NCBI RefSeq assembly: GCF_000524195.1
Contig: NW_020170382.1
Coordinates: 2,176,497 to 2,240,496, forward strand
Length of the DNA: 64,000 nt
Reading direction: 5' to 3'
From: Echinococcus granulosus
Lineage: Eukaryota > Platyhelminthes > Cestoda > Cyclophyllidea > Taeniidae
The position numbers and the translations under genes are program-made. Position 1 is the stretch's first letter. Each line of letters starts with the position of its first letter. This document shows positions 29,301 through 41,500 of the stretch, in pieces. Under the pieces are notes generated by a model. It had not been told where the DNA came from. It was given only the letters and a program-made list of their open reading frames with translations, and did no database searches.

Positions 29301-32300
29301 GAATAATTTAATTCAAGAAGGACAACAATAAGCACAACTTAGGGTACATGAACATTCCCCAAAGGATTACTATGGGACGAAAAATCGAGATTCTAGAAAC
29401 TACTCATACCACTGGTTATTTAAGAAACATAACTCTAGCCTATTGGAGGCATTTTCTAACAATTACTTGGAAAGAACCATGCCTGCGTTGTTTAGCGACG
29501 TTACCATGCATGATCAAGTTTTACTGCCTTTCCAACTTAGTGATTAGCATTCGAGTCAACTTGTCTAACCTCGAAGTAGCTTTACAAAACGCGTTGGAAA
29601 TGGGAAAAGAGCACTACCACAGATCTGCTGTAGTGAGGATAAATCAAAAGGCAGGCAGATAACTTTTAATTACGGCAGCAGATTTCGGAACCTTACAAAA
29701 TAAGCTGACGTGGTAGTTCTAGGTGTATCCCAAAAAGCGCAAATACACTATTTATTAAGTAGCTTATCACTTGAGTGCGACGCATGAATGGGTTTACAGA
29801 AAGCAAACTGACACGCATAGCAGACGAGTGAATAAGTGGATCTACGCACTCAAGTCGAGGTGAATATTTGCACGCTACTTAAAGTGTGTTTCGACATTAG
29901 AGATTAGAAATTAACGAAATACTAAGGGGATGCAAGATCGCCTATCACACCACTAGAGCTTTAGCACGACCGCAAAAGGTACCCGCAATTCACCCCTAGA
30001 CAGATCAACCGCGCCAAAGATTTGCTGTAATGGTTGTGCATGTCCTCATGTCAGGCGACTAGAAAGCAGGAGGTGTGAACTCAGAATTGTGGAACAATTT
30101 TTTTTTACGAAATCAACGACCATTCAAGTCAGCTAGAACAGGAAATAAAGGATGCTGGGGGGGGGGGATAGGCATGGGAGAAACGAACACATGAAATGAT
30201 GAGGCATTTTATTGAAACTGCGAAAATTCTCCAATAAAAATAACGATGTTTCGAAACGGATAAAGCAAGAATTGATAGAACTCGGTTGCCTAGCCATGAC
30301 GTGTGTTCTAATAAGAATGCACCAGCAAATGTTACCTTTAGATCATTAATTTCTATTCAATTACCAAACACGTACGGTTTATTAGGCTAAGAACTAAATC
30401 TTCCTTAGACGATAGACCACTGCACAATTAGATAAGAATCGCATTACGACGCTCATGAAGAAGATTTGTCTCAAAAATCCACGCATGCTAATTGAGCAAT
30501 GGATTAAACGAAACGAGTGGGCAATTAAACGTTCATAATAATACTATTTTGGAGTTATTCCGTCATCAAGCCAAATTATTCTTTATTTGGATCAGTTTAC
30601 AGCTGTACAGCGGGTAATTGACAGACCCTTGAATTGACACTTACCTTAAACAAGCATGTATGATACCGGAAAAAAAGTGAGCTGACGATCTGGCAATGAT
30701 GTGCAAGCAGAGAAGGCCAGAGGTCAAATAATGCATCTAAGTTGCAGTGTTAATTCCATTTTCATCATTCCCAAAACTACTACGTACAGAAAAAAAAGCC
30801 CCCAGTAAAGTTGGCACTCATTTCAAAATGCGATTTCCTCTAAATCTGCACTGCATGAAATCTTTCTTAAATGGAGATGTTTTCAGTATGTTTACAACGA
30901 GGCAAGAAAAATATAGGAGTACCTCAAAAACCATGAAGGCTGTGTGGCTCATTTCAAACCAACTGTACATTTAAGAATATGCTGTTACCAAACATTCTCA
31001 ATGCTGAGAACGTTGTAGGCAAAAAAAGCAACCACTTCCTCCACCTTATTGACTAGAATTTCAAGCCAATTTGGTGGGTCGCCAAGTGAAGTATTAAGGC
31101 TCAGAATGAAGTAAGGCTCATTTAGGAGGTAAAAACTACAATGCCCAATAAAAAACGCCTGCAAAAGCCCAGAAAACAATTCGGAAGGCTACTTGTGAAA
31201 ACACATTAGATTTAAAAGGGGTGGTTGAAGTTAGTGCAGACCAGGAAAGACAATTTCTCACTATCATCTAGGTTTTCCAGGCTTTGTGTGAGAAAACATC
31301 GAGCGCTTAAATGACATTCACGTCAAACACCGATCAGTGGTTCACGGAAAAGAGGTTTTTTACTGCATTCTGCCTTTAAACGGCCAAGAAGCTCCCGCTA
31401 AAACATGAGCGGTCCCTAAAGGACAGACAAGATTTGTTTTGTTACAAAGTAGTCCCACAATTATCAGAAAGGCGACAAAGATGTCCCGCAACCCGAGAAA
31501 TAAACGGCATGGGTAGATTAAGATTTATTTTTCTAAAGTTCTCAAAATGATTAAAAGCCCCAAATAGATATGGCAAAAAGCATTTTTGAAGAAAATGCTT
31601 ATAGTGTGCGGTCTGAAATGCTGAAAAGACCATAAATCAACCTGAATAGTCATTTCTAGGCATAAAACGTGGTTGAATTTAAAATAAGGACCAAAACTAA
31701 TAAAATTCTAGCAACACAACCCTTTCTATTATGCAAACTTTCAAAAATAATCTTATGTAGAAAAGTAAGCTTAAAACCTCCATTCGTGACAAACAATCAA
31801 GATTACACAGAATAATAGGTGTTTAATAGCAGAAGCCTCACTAATAATCTCCAACTCGAAATATCTAAAAATCTCACGAACACATGGGAATTTGCACTCC
31901 GATGTCTATCCACCCAATTGCCAAAAAATGAAAACAACCCTAACAGTTACCAATTCAATTATGCAATAATCACTTAGACAATCTAGACAACCAGTTGCAT
32001 TCCCTGTAGGTAAATAAGAGCAGTCGGCGTGATTATGGATTAAGAACTCACCGACGATCCACACATAGGCGGATGCAGTAATGGCGAAAACAAGAAGGAA
32101 GGCGATGAAAGCGAGTGTCTCGAGATTGTTCGCGGTGATCGCCTTCACGCTGAACATGATGGTCTTGAGGAGGCGGCCCTGACAGGTGCTTAGACCCGTG
32201 CGTAGCACGAAGCACAGGCACCCATTATCCGGTGCTACGAGGGAAATAAGGAGGGAAGAGGTGAGATCAACTATTCTTTGCTTATTTGATAGCCCACTTG

Positions 32301-34418
32301 CAAGATGCTCACCTTTCGGTAGGCCTGCGTACTTTGCTGGCGGTGTCATCTGCACTATCTTGGTACCACCAAAGAGGACGTGCATTTTGTCATCTTCGCC
32401 GAAGTCAATTGGCTTCATGTTCGTTAAACTCTCCACTGGTTCCTGCAATTAAGTAAGAGATGTTCAGACCATATTTCTCACAACGAAATGAATACGAAAC
32501 ATTGCGGCGAGGAAACGTTACTAATGTCGCACACGGCTATGAACGCGATTTGGACATAGAATAAATCCTCAAAACCATCTGTCAGAGCACATGGCTAAAT
32601 TAGATCAGACTATGTAAAACGTAACAGTATTAAGCGCGAATATTTCAGGTAGGAAAACCGTCTTAAAAAGCTTTACAGTTTTTTAGCCCACTAAAATATC
32701 AAATTTCCTTCCAAAAGCATCGACATCTACACCCAAGAGATGCAACAAAATTGCTGCCTTGAAAAGGGTACGAAAAAGGTTACCAAAATTTCCAAAAGCA
32801 TCCTAATTAAAACTTTCCTACTCCGGTATTCCAGTCCGTTAAATCACATTATTCAGATATTCAAATAATACTGAGGAAAACATTTTGCTGGAAATCCACA
32901 GGTAAAAATAGTCATTCAAATAAGAAAAATACTTCAAGGTACTAAGAGACAGTAAAAAGAACATATTTTAGGTCACTTTTTTAAATGAACATATTGATTC
33001 CACTATTGCCGGGATATTTTATTAATAATACTACGGGAAAAAGCATGTTCGATGCTGAGTTGATATTTGACACAAAAGATATGAAGTCCTCGGAACTCAT
33101 GCATAAATATAAAAATGATCCATCAAGGCCGATGTTTATAAATAGTGGAATATACATTCCAGCTTTCTACGGAAGATTCCTTCACAATCACTACCACGAA
33201 CTCAAAACATCGAGTAATTGATAAAAAAATCACGGCAAAAGATGTTAAAAGTACAAGAATAGCATTGTCGCAAATTTGCTAACTTAGAAGTCAGTTATAA
33301 CAATCAGTTCAAATACAATACATTAAAGCTCTCTGCAAAGTGGTAGCGGAGTGACAATCGTACCTTGGTTACAGGAATAGATTCACCCGTAAGCATGGAT
33401 TCATCGACGATGCAAGTGCCTCGCAGGAGAAGTAAATCACATGGGATTAGTTTTTCTTGAACTGACTGGGTGACAGAAACAATGTCACCGGCGACAATAT
33501 CCTCGCTGGATATAGTGTTCCACTTTCTGTTCCTGTACACGTGTATTCGGTAGGGTTGAGCACCCATTGAGCGAATTTCCTTCAGGTTTTTCAGCTGTTG
33601 CATTACCAGACCGCTTTCAAAAAGTACAAGAAGGACAAGAGTCATTATCGGGTAAAGCCAGTATTCATCAAGACACCAAAGGAATACACTGAACACTTGG
33701 AAAACAAAGAAGGGAGCAGTGGCCCGCTCCAAGAATAATTCCATGAAGGGAGGGACGGAGAGACGTAAACTAAGAATTAGGAAGTTAAAAAATGGAAAAA
33801 GACTACTGATTGTCCCCATAATTCTCCTTTGCGATTTTTATGCCTTCTTCTGAAGTGTAGCCTCGCCAGTCCTTATATTCCCTTAGCGACCATGATAGAG
33901 GAAACCTAACGGCGTGAATACTCTCCTTATCATCAGAATCGAATGTGTATTTCAGCCGCTGATAGAAGAAGTAATGGGTCAACCTCTCCGTGGCAATACT
34001 CTGAACAAAATACAACTTGTCACACAAAAGTTATACCTTTGTATGGAAAATAGGAACAATGGCAGGATAGCCAGAGTTTGCTGGAGGTATAACTTTAGCA
34101 AATGTGGCCTGTGAGACAAGTTTTTCCTAAGGAAAAACATCGCCAAAAAAGTGCGCTTACTTTTCTAAACATAAGAAGACACCGAACTGACACAAACCAA
34201 TAACAGAACAAGGCTGTCAGTACATGAAGCACCGAAATCACCGCGACACCAATCAATCCTAATTCCACATATTCAGTAGCTCCCAGAGTTCCAAACCAAT
34301 AACCGAGCCAAATAGAATACAATAACACGAATGGCCAAATATATCCATGGAGCAGTATGGGTTTCTCGCGATACAAGTTAATTGAGTCTATATCTGGTGT
34401 TAACTTCCCAGTTGACAT
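5315..34418 (-). CDS. ATP13A1: P5A-type ATPase (ATP13A1/Spf1 family), ER transmembrane-helix dislocase, 18 exons
   Basis: Exons in transcript order: 34161-34418, 34037-34126, 33807-34000, 33364-33769, 32313-32442, 32052-32234, 28498-28635, 26417-26537, 26134-26352, 25828-26059, 24819-25056, 21580-21900, 16875-17108, 15305-15501, 12495-12637, 11228-11315, 9356-9517, 5315-5422. They join in phase into 1153 aa, close to human ATP13A1 (about 1200). Family knowledge: P5A ATPases sit in the ER membrane and extract mis-inserted transmembrane helices, including misdirected mitochondrial tail-anchored proteins. Seen: N-terminal membrane segments, actuator TGES near residue 308, PQELP in M4 near 445, phosphorylation motif DKTGTLT with Asp about 488, TGDNPLTA, and hinge GDGTND near 829. 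The C-terminal membrane segments end in RVRVKKL. The ATG at 34418 is chosen because no upstream in-frame ATG continues the family sequence. All introns are GT-AG except a GC-AG intron at 25057-25827. The 12638-15304 intron contains the assembly gap. Family assignment is firm; minor exon ends could shift. Confidence 0.96.
5423..9355 (-). other. Last intron of the P5A ATPase gene (3.9 kb)
   Basis: It is bounded by a GTAAGT donor and a TTTTGCTTGTAG acceptor on the minus strand. It contains the CAG repeat and two long frames on opposite strands (7926-8342 plus, 138 aa; 7533-7976 minus, 147 aa). Neither resembles any family I know, and their codon composition looks like the AT-rich surroundings. 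No nested gene is supported. Confidence 0.7.
8381..8401 (+). repeat. CAG trinucleotide microsatellite, 7 units
   Basis: Seven perfect CAG units inside the last intron of the P5A ATPase gene. No open frame with a recognisable product runs through it. Confidence 0.9.
14071..14170. other. Assembly gap (100 N)
   Basis: Exactly 100 N, the conventional length for a gap of unknown size. The left edge is a CCTCCCTCCC polypyrimidine tract, which probably stopped the assembly. It lies in the 12638-15304 intron of the P5A ATPase gene, and the flanking exons join in phase, so no coding loss is apparent. Confidence 0.98.
16200..16220. other. Perfect 9-bp GC-rich hairpin
   Basis: TGGTGCCGC, loop AAG, GCGGCACCA. 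It lies in the 15502-16874 intron of the P5A ATPase gene, where the surroundings are AT-rich. No T-tract follows on either strand. Function unknown. Confidence 0.5.
25057..25827 (-). other. GC-AG intron in the P5A ATPase gene
   Basis: On the minus strand the upstream exon ends CATCAGCAG followed by GCAAAT. The next exon begins after CACGTAG with GTTCGCGAG. No GT near the junction restores both frame and the family sequence [15 protein letters not shown] (human LTHQQAREVKREALE). A GC donor preceded by CAG fits the minor GC-AG class that the major spliceosome handles. Confidence 0.85.
30157..30167 (+). repeat. Homopolymer of 11 G
   Basis: Eleven consecutive G in an intron of the P5A ATPase gene. 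The exact count may be a sequencing artefact. Confidence 0.7.
31578..31600. other. 9-bp inverted repeat
   Basis: AAGCATTTT, loop TGAAG, AAAATGCTT, in the 28636-32051 intron of the P5A ATPase gene. AT-rich and possibly fortuitous. Confidence 0.35.
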
Positions 34419-37400
34419 CGTGCTCACAACGTTTCCACAAATCCAACTGGGATTTGATTGGCCAGAGTGTGATTTTATAAAACCGCCTTTTGGCTAGGTT
34501 ATTTGGCATGCAACTACCTAAAAAATTAAATTAAATTGACTTCGCAGGTTCACGGATATTTTATTTGTAGTTCCTAATTATGTTTATAAATAAAAGCTAA
34601 GGTTATGCTGCCCTGATTAGTAGTATTTTTACATACAAAGCAAACAACTCGTTAAGCGAATGGGAAATATCCTTGAGTTTTAAAATTATTCCCATAGAAG
34701 TCAAAAATCCCCAACTTATTTTCATGATACCAGGTTATTTAGAATCCTCAAAACAGCACCCACACTTTCCTACCGTTACTTAAATTGCTACAATGTTGTA
34801 GTTCCCTTGGCTATACATTAAAACGTTGTAAGATCTCCCTTTAAGACCTGTTATCAACGTGTAGAAGCACTGGAAAGTAGCTTGAGCAGAGGCCTAGATG
34901 AGACCACAAGGGAACACCTTTTTGACCGAGTGATATTTCACCCCCGCGCCCCACCGACCTAGTTTCCATGTCAGGAGGACAAAAGTTTAGTCCTCCCCCG
35001 CGCACCAAAAGGTACACAAGCGAACCCCCAAAACATCTTCATCATGTAGCCCACTAAAGTGTGGAGCCCAACAGCCAACGAATTTGGCAAAAATGATGAC
35101 CAGAAGTCGCCCCAAGTAGGATGCTCTAGCTGTGCTGCGTTCCTCGGGCGATATCGCACCAAGGAAACCGACAGTAATCGTACACTGCACCCGCACTCAG
35201 ACCTAGTGACAAACGCGCTTTTTGCACCCCAAACCGGAAAAAAACCAGGTTACTTTTAAATGCTTTTGCTCTCAAACAACAAACACCACCATCATTCCCA
35301 CCAAAATGGATATGCGCGAGTAGCGTAACATCAGCAACACCTCTCAGAAACACGAGACGAGTATTAGAGGGGAGGGCAAGATGCATAGCAAGGGCGTGAG
35401 TGGGGGCTAATAGACTGCTCTGTACATGGCGGGGACGAGGAGAAGAGCCTTACATTTGGTTTAACCGCTTTCTCATTTGTCTTTCTGTCCGTCTTGCTGT
35501 CTGCCCAACAGCTCGGAATGGCAACAACACAGCAACATCAACGACAATAATGCAGGAGACAGGAGGACGATTTGGTGAAGGCGGTGCTTGGATGGATGAA
35601 GGGTGATGACGAGGAAGGGCTCGCGGTGTTAACTGGGCCCGATGGGAACATCTATAAGCGACGCGGATAAGTAATAGTAAGGAGAATTGAGCAAATAACT
35701 ATGCTTTATAGGCTGCTTAAAAATAAACATAGGACTTGTGAAAAGCTACAATGGGCAAGGCCTAAAGCGTGTTGCAGTATTAACCCGCAAACACACTCAA
35801 AGGATCTAAAAGAACTTCCTTTTAACGGACAGAGTCAGCGATTTTATAAAAATCTAAAGTAATGCACCACCAACCAGGGTTTCGCCAAATCTATGCACTC
35901 AACCGGCCAAATAAAAAAGAGGGATGCTACCACGGAACAAAGTTCACATTTAGACACAAGTAATGCGACCTCTTCTCCTTGCTAACAGTAACTTTCTGCC
36001 AATGTGAGCGTTACATCTGGATCTGGAATGAAACGGGTCGAAGTGCAGTTGAGCGCTGCTGATTTATTTGAAAAATGGTAATGCACTTATGAAATAAACC
36101 ATTATCAACGATCCAATATTCTGTAAAGAGAAGCGTCTGACGTCAATATTACTCAACACTGCACAACAACATGGATGCGACACGCCCTAAAGGGGTTTAG
36201 TCGACTTCCACATTTTTATTGCACGCACGTCTATGGGAAACAACCGTGCAATTTAACGCCGCACCAAATTAAAACCACTCCAAAAGAATTAAAAAGTACA
36301 TGGTGAGAAAAATGAGAGCGACGACACGGTGAATGGAATGAAGAGAGCCACCAGAATTGACTGGCATAATATTGATTTAACTTGTAGAATATGGAATGGC
36401 AAAATCGCAACGGTGTACGGCCTCATTACTTACCCATTCATTACAAAGGAAAAAAAAAAACAAAATTCAAAGCCAATTATTAAACAAGCAGCTGTGTGAA
36501 GAAAATTTATAAAACTACCCAACGGTATAAGGACAAAAGACGTATGCCGTTGGAAGCCGGAAGCCTTTTTGGACTTCAATACTTGGTCGGCTGCAAATTT
36601 TGGAGCGTTCATATCAACGCCGAGTTTCATGCAAAGACAAAGGCAGCAATTGCAATTGTTTAAAATGGTTTCCGCTTTACAGGTGAACGGCGGACTCATC
36701 CTGTGGTGTAATCGTTAGCTAGATATTGAGACTGGTCCTTAGAGGATAAAAAATGCAGGCCAAGCATTGCCAACGCGTCACGAAGATACATAGAAATCCG
36801 TGCTCAAGTGACTTTCCGATTCAAATAATGAAGCGTGCGGCATTCAGAAATTGTATTCGTCAAAAACTAGAAGTAATGCATTACCCCTGCGGTCGAACTG
36901 ACTCGTAAATAAAAACAAGTTAATCGAGGTTCCAAAATAGCGTTTTTCAAGGTCTGTTTCAGTTTCACTTAATTACCTTTCAGCTTTTCTCCATAGTGTT
37001 CATAACCATTGTTATTCAGATTCATCTTATTTCCGTAACTGCTGCGGTAATAAATATCTCTCCCAGCGAATACGAAAACTTCATAGCCTTTACTTTAAAG
37101 CAGTGAAGCGTTAAAAGTTATTCATGGAAAGAGAATAACAACTGGTCCCATGACGTCTAACTACAGGCAATCTCAAACCGACGCTACTTTTATTCCACTT
37201 CTACCCACCTTACGATAGAAAGGTGGAGTGTTCTCACCAACTAGTACAGATGGAAAAGCACGGTAGCACGACAGAGCACTAAAAAGAAGGATACTAACCC
37301 AAATCACAGGAAATAGTAAATCATTTGATATAAGAACGCAGTTTACATTTCAACGCACCATTCCATTCTCACTTCAATATCTTTAATTAACCAGTCTTCT

Positions 37401-38558
37401 ATCCAAAAGCTCATTATTTGTGCAATTTAGAATAATTCTTTTCCGTACTAAATGAAGTAAATGCTTGCTTCCACATTTTTGACATTTAAACCCCCTAATT
37501 AATCCTCCAATTCTGTTAAATCCCAAACGACACTGGACACGACGTTTAAAATTATTTTAGAATCAGACACTAGAACCTACTAAAGTGAGGCGCGTTCTCC
37601 TTCCAATAATAAAGTGTTTTCAATAAGTGGAGCAGTAGAGCAGTGAACAATAGACTTACTGTGTTTCGCATTATCGCTCACCATTTTACGAACGAGCGCA
37701 TATTCTGGAAGTGTATGCTAATTCCTTTGAATCTTAATTCTACGTGAGAAGGCACGTAGTAAAAAAGCCGTCCCCAATTGATCTCTTAATTCAAATGATG
37801 TGGTGGGTGGCATTCAACGGTCGAATGCCATATGCTTGGTGGACGCCATAACAATCGATAGCATAAGTTGGCTATTCCAAACCGCGAAAAAAGCCCGATA
37901 GTTGATTTAAGAAGGAATTCCAGGTCTCTAGGCGTTCACTGAAATTAAATTCAGTTTACATTCGTGATAGCCAAACATTGAACCTGTTTTCTTGCAGCCC
38001 TAGTGCTCCATACGTTTATTTCTAAATAAACCAAATCAGTTTAGGTAATTGATGTGATGAGTAAAAGAATGAGGCAGTCAATCCTCAAATGCTTCTACAT
38101 TTTCAACGGGACTGGATCTTGAAAAATCGTGAATTGCATACCCAAGTGCACTAGTTTTGGATAACATATTTTGTACTCAGTGGTGAAATTACCCCAAAAT
38201 TGAGCAGAAGCTAGGATTGATCTAAGTTGGGGATGGTTTCCTGGCAGAAATCCACCGAAACACATTGCTTATTATAAGATCAGAATATTTTAGGTTTTGC
38301 AATTCACAAAGGATTGTTTCTCAACTAGCAAAAGCCACCTTTTGATGGAGATAGCACTCCTTGACATGAAAGAGAAACGGAAATCAGTTCAAATTGAAAT
38401 AGGTGTCGGGCGTATTACCCTTTTGGATATCCGCCTCGTAATAATCACGAAGCATTCAAATCAAGTAGCACGAGTGTCAATAAAAAGTGGACTTACAAGA
38501 ACAGTTACGCAAGGAGAGCGGTCTGAGAGGTGGAAGGCAGAAGAGGACGAGATGGCGT
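34419..38558. other. Intergenic region between the P5A ATPase and PP2C genes
   Basis: It contains the promoter side of the P5A gene and the 3' flank of the PP2C gene. A GC-richer patch at about 34900-35600 has several overlapping frames, none recognisable. It may be promoter-proximal or a degraded mobile element. Nothing else is supported. Confidence 0.55.
37808..37830. other. 8-bp inverted repeat in intergenic DNA
   Basis: TGGCATTC, loop AACGGTC, GAATGCCA, between the P5A ATPase and PP2C genes. It may belong to an old repeat; no partner copy was found in the window. Confidence 0.35.
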
Positions 38559-41500
38559 TTAGGTGGTAGACTGAGTTGGGGACGCGGTGGTGGTGACGGG
38601 GGAAGCGTTTGTGGCATTGTCTGAAGAGGGAGTGGCCTTCTCCTCCACGGCCTCCTCGGCTGACTCCACGACGGGCTCAGCGACTCCAGAGCGTTGAAGT
38701 GACGAAGATCCATTCTGTATAATACCGTGGCAAGAGGCCAGCAACTGCTGAATCATTGACAACCTACAGGGACAACATCATTACCAACATCAATGCACCC
38801 ACAACCACCATAAAGAAGTAGAAGTAGTCAAAATTAATTCCTAAATCGTCCATCATTTTCGCAAAACAGCCCAGTCTCACTATTACCGATAGCCAAATAC
38901 CTTTTTACGAGTTTATTTGATTTCGAAAAGACGCTTATGCCTTAGTTTCCTTTATTTACTGAAAAGCATTTTTGGTTTAGTTATTAGTTAAATGACAATC
39001 AAATTAAAGTGTACTAAGTGCAGTCGTTGAGACCCTTGAGATCACCCATTTGGAGATGCACGCATTCAACAAGAGAAAATCATTTAAAATGCACCGAAAC
39101 CCTAGATACATTTGCGTAACCTAATAAGGGCACAAAGACTAGTTTTGGAATAGTTGTATAGGTGTTTCGTCATGTTTTAACACAGAAAATCAAAGCACAT
39201 TACCTTTCCTTGAAAAATGATTACATAGCTAGGTAGAGGTTCTACAGACCCATAGGTCAACCGTTTCAAACCATGTTTGTAGTCAATATTTCCAAATACA
39301 TCCTCCAAAAGGAGCCTAGGAAGGATATCCCCTTTGTTTTTCAACTGAAAAACGTGAATACAACTCTGAATCAAAAAAGCAACTTTATCAGAAGGAATAT
39401 AAAAATGTGAAATGGTAATCAATTTACTTTGCCATAAGGGTATAATCGGAGATCCCGTGCTACAACGAGAGATGGAACGGTATGAAATTGGAATTACCTC
39501 TGATATTCATCAAGACCTTTTAGCAATCTATGAAAGATCGATCAGGTATTGCACACGCAAAGCGACAGAAAACATTAGTACAGCAACTCGATGGGGGAAA
39601 GTGTCCTGTTGTTAAGATCTATTGAGCCAGAGGTATCAGCTGCGGTCCGAATTGCAAAGAGCACACGACTTACCATCTTTTCATGGTGAATTGTTAAACA
39701 CGAAGAATAACACTTTGGTGAGTTAGCTGCAATGGTGAATTTCTCCCTCCAGGAAATTTGTAAATAACTGAAGGTCCATGGCTTTCGGGAATACACAGCA
39801 CAAATCCGTAGGCATTTTTAATTCAACATCCATTGGGAAAGATCGCGTTTACCATGTAGTAAACTATGTACTAGCAAGGTATATTCGTAATCAGACCGTA
39901 ATAGGAAGCTTCTTACGAGGAAACCTCATGTATTTAGATGGGCGGTAATGCATTCCATAAAGAGACTTTCACTCAAGCCTACCTTCAACACATGCCTTCA
40001 CAATGTGGCATTCAAAAGTGGTGGAAGTGTTTACAAAAGTACGGTTTTAAAACGACCATACTGATACAATGTCGATAGCAGATATGGAATTCTAAACACC
40101 CAGACTTGAAAGCAGAAACAAGTCATCGCAAAATTGATAATCTTTTTCGAAGTGTAGTAAATTTTGATGTCATCCCCTGTACACAATTAAGTCAATATCA
40201 CTTTTAAGATGCGTGGGGCAAGCACTGGTAGATCCACTTCGGTGACGGCAATGCGGTCTTGCATTCATTAAAATCGAATATGACTTTCAGAAGAGAAAAA
40301 CACCCTCTGCAAATATCGGGTTAAAATATAGCGAGGTAGTAGCTAGGTTTAGACGACTAAACAAAAAGCTGCCCTGCTGCCACACTTCCATCGCTCAATT
40401 ACCTAGCATTTTTGTAAACTGAAATAACTATTGAATCGAACATGAAAATCTAAGGAAATACAGGGTTGAAAAATCGGTGCTAGAAACCGACACTTAAGGC
40501 ATACAAGAATCCAGGATCCTATAAGACGTTTTAAATTTAAAACCAGCTTACAGCGAAAATTAATAAGGCTTTGGAACTACCTCAACTTCAGAAAAAAACC
40601 AAAGGTTCAATAAGGACAATGACTTTTAAACGACCTACTGATGGACGATGATGACCTTCCGCCATCGATTAATTTGACCGATCGTGTCACACCCACACAA
40701 AATACGCATGCATACACACGCACATGAACTGGGTCAAAAAATGGATCTCATATGTGAGATTTGTTTTCATCAATAAAGTCGTGCTGGTGGTCCTATGGAA
40801 AAGTTGTCGTTGATACGGGCGGGTTGTTATTCATTTAGTAAAAGACCTCAGTCCCTAACAGACACAAGTCTAACTGGCCTACCAAAATACTTCGCAGATT
40901 TCCGTGAATAAAACAGGTAGTGAATGAGTAGTAGAATCGGTACCGGATAGCCCATTACTTCATTCTCAGCGGGTAAGATGCCTGTTATTTGTGCTTTCCG
41001 ACCTCTGTTCAAGTGAGGGAAAAGGAGGAAGTGGAGATTAGAAAGGGCCCTTACTAGACACAACGCTACACCGCGACTGTTACACACTCACACAGAAGAA
41101 AGTAGTTCTTGCTATGCAGCCAGACATACAGGGCTCTTTCTCCACTTCTCTACAGATTTGATTAGACATGAAGGACTATCTTTGCTTAGGCCAACGCAAA
41201 ATTTATTTGCAATAAGACAATGTACAAATAGACAAATAAGTGCTAAGTGAATAGTTAAAATTCTACCCACATTTAAAAATCAATAAGAAGTGAATAAAGA
41301 ACTAACACCTTTCTGTGCGCTGCAGCCATTTTAAAGGTGAAATCGGATTGCGGCCTTGAGAAAAGAACTGATTTTTTTTACTTTATGTGCTCGATGGTAT
41401 GACTCCCCCGACGTTGGTCTAGACTCGTTTTTGGCATGTGCACTGCCACGATCCTCCTCCCACTGTCAATCAGTCACAATATCGCTATCAAAAGGGACCC

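Noticed and set aside
40745..40760. Palindrome ATCTCATATGTGAGAT
   Set aside because: Short and AT-rich; expected by chance in a window of this size.
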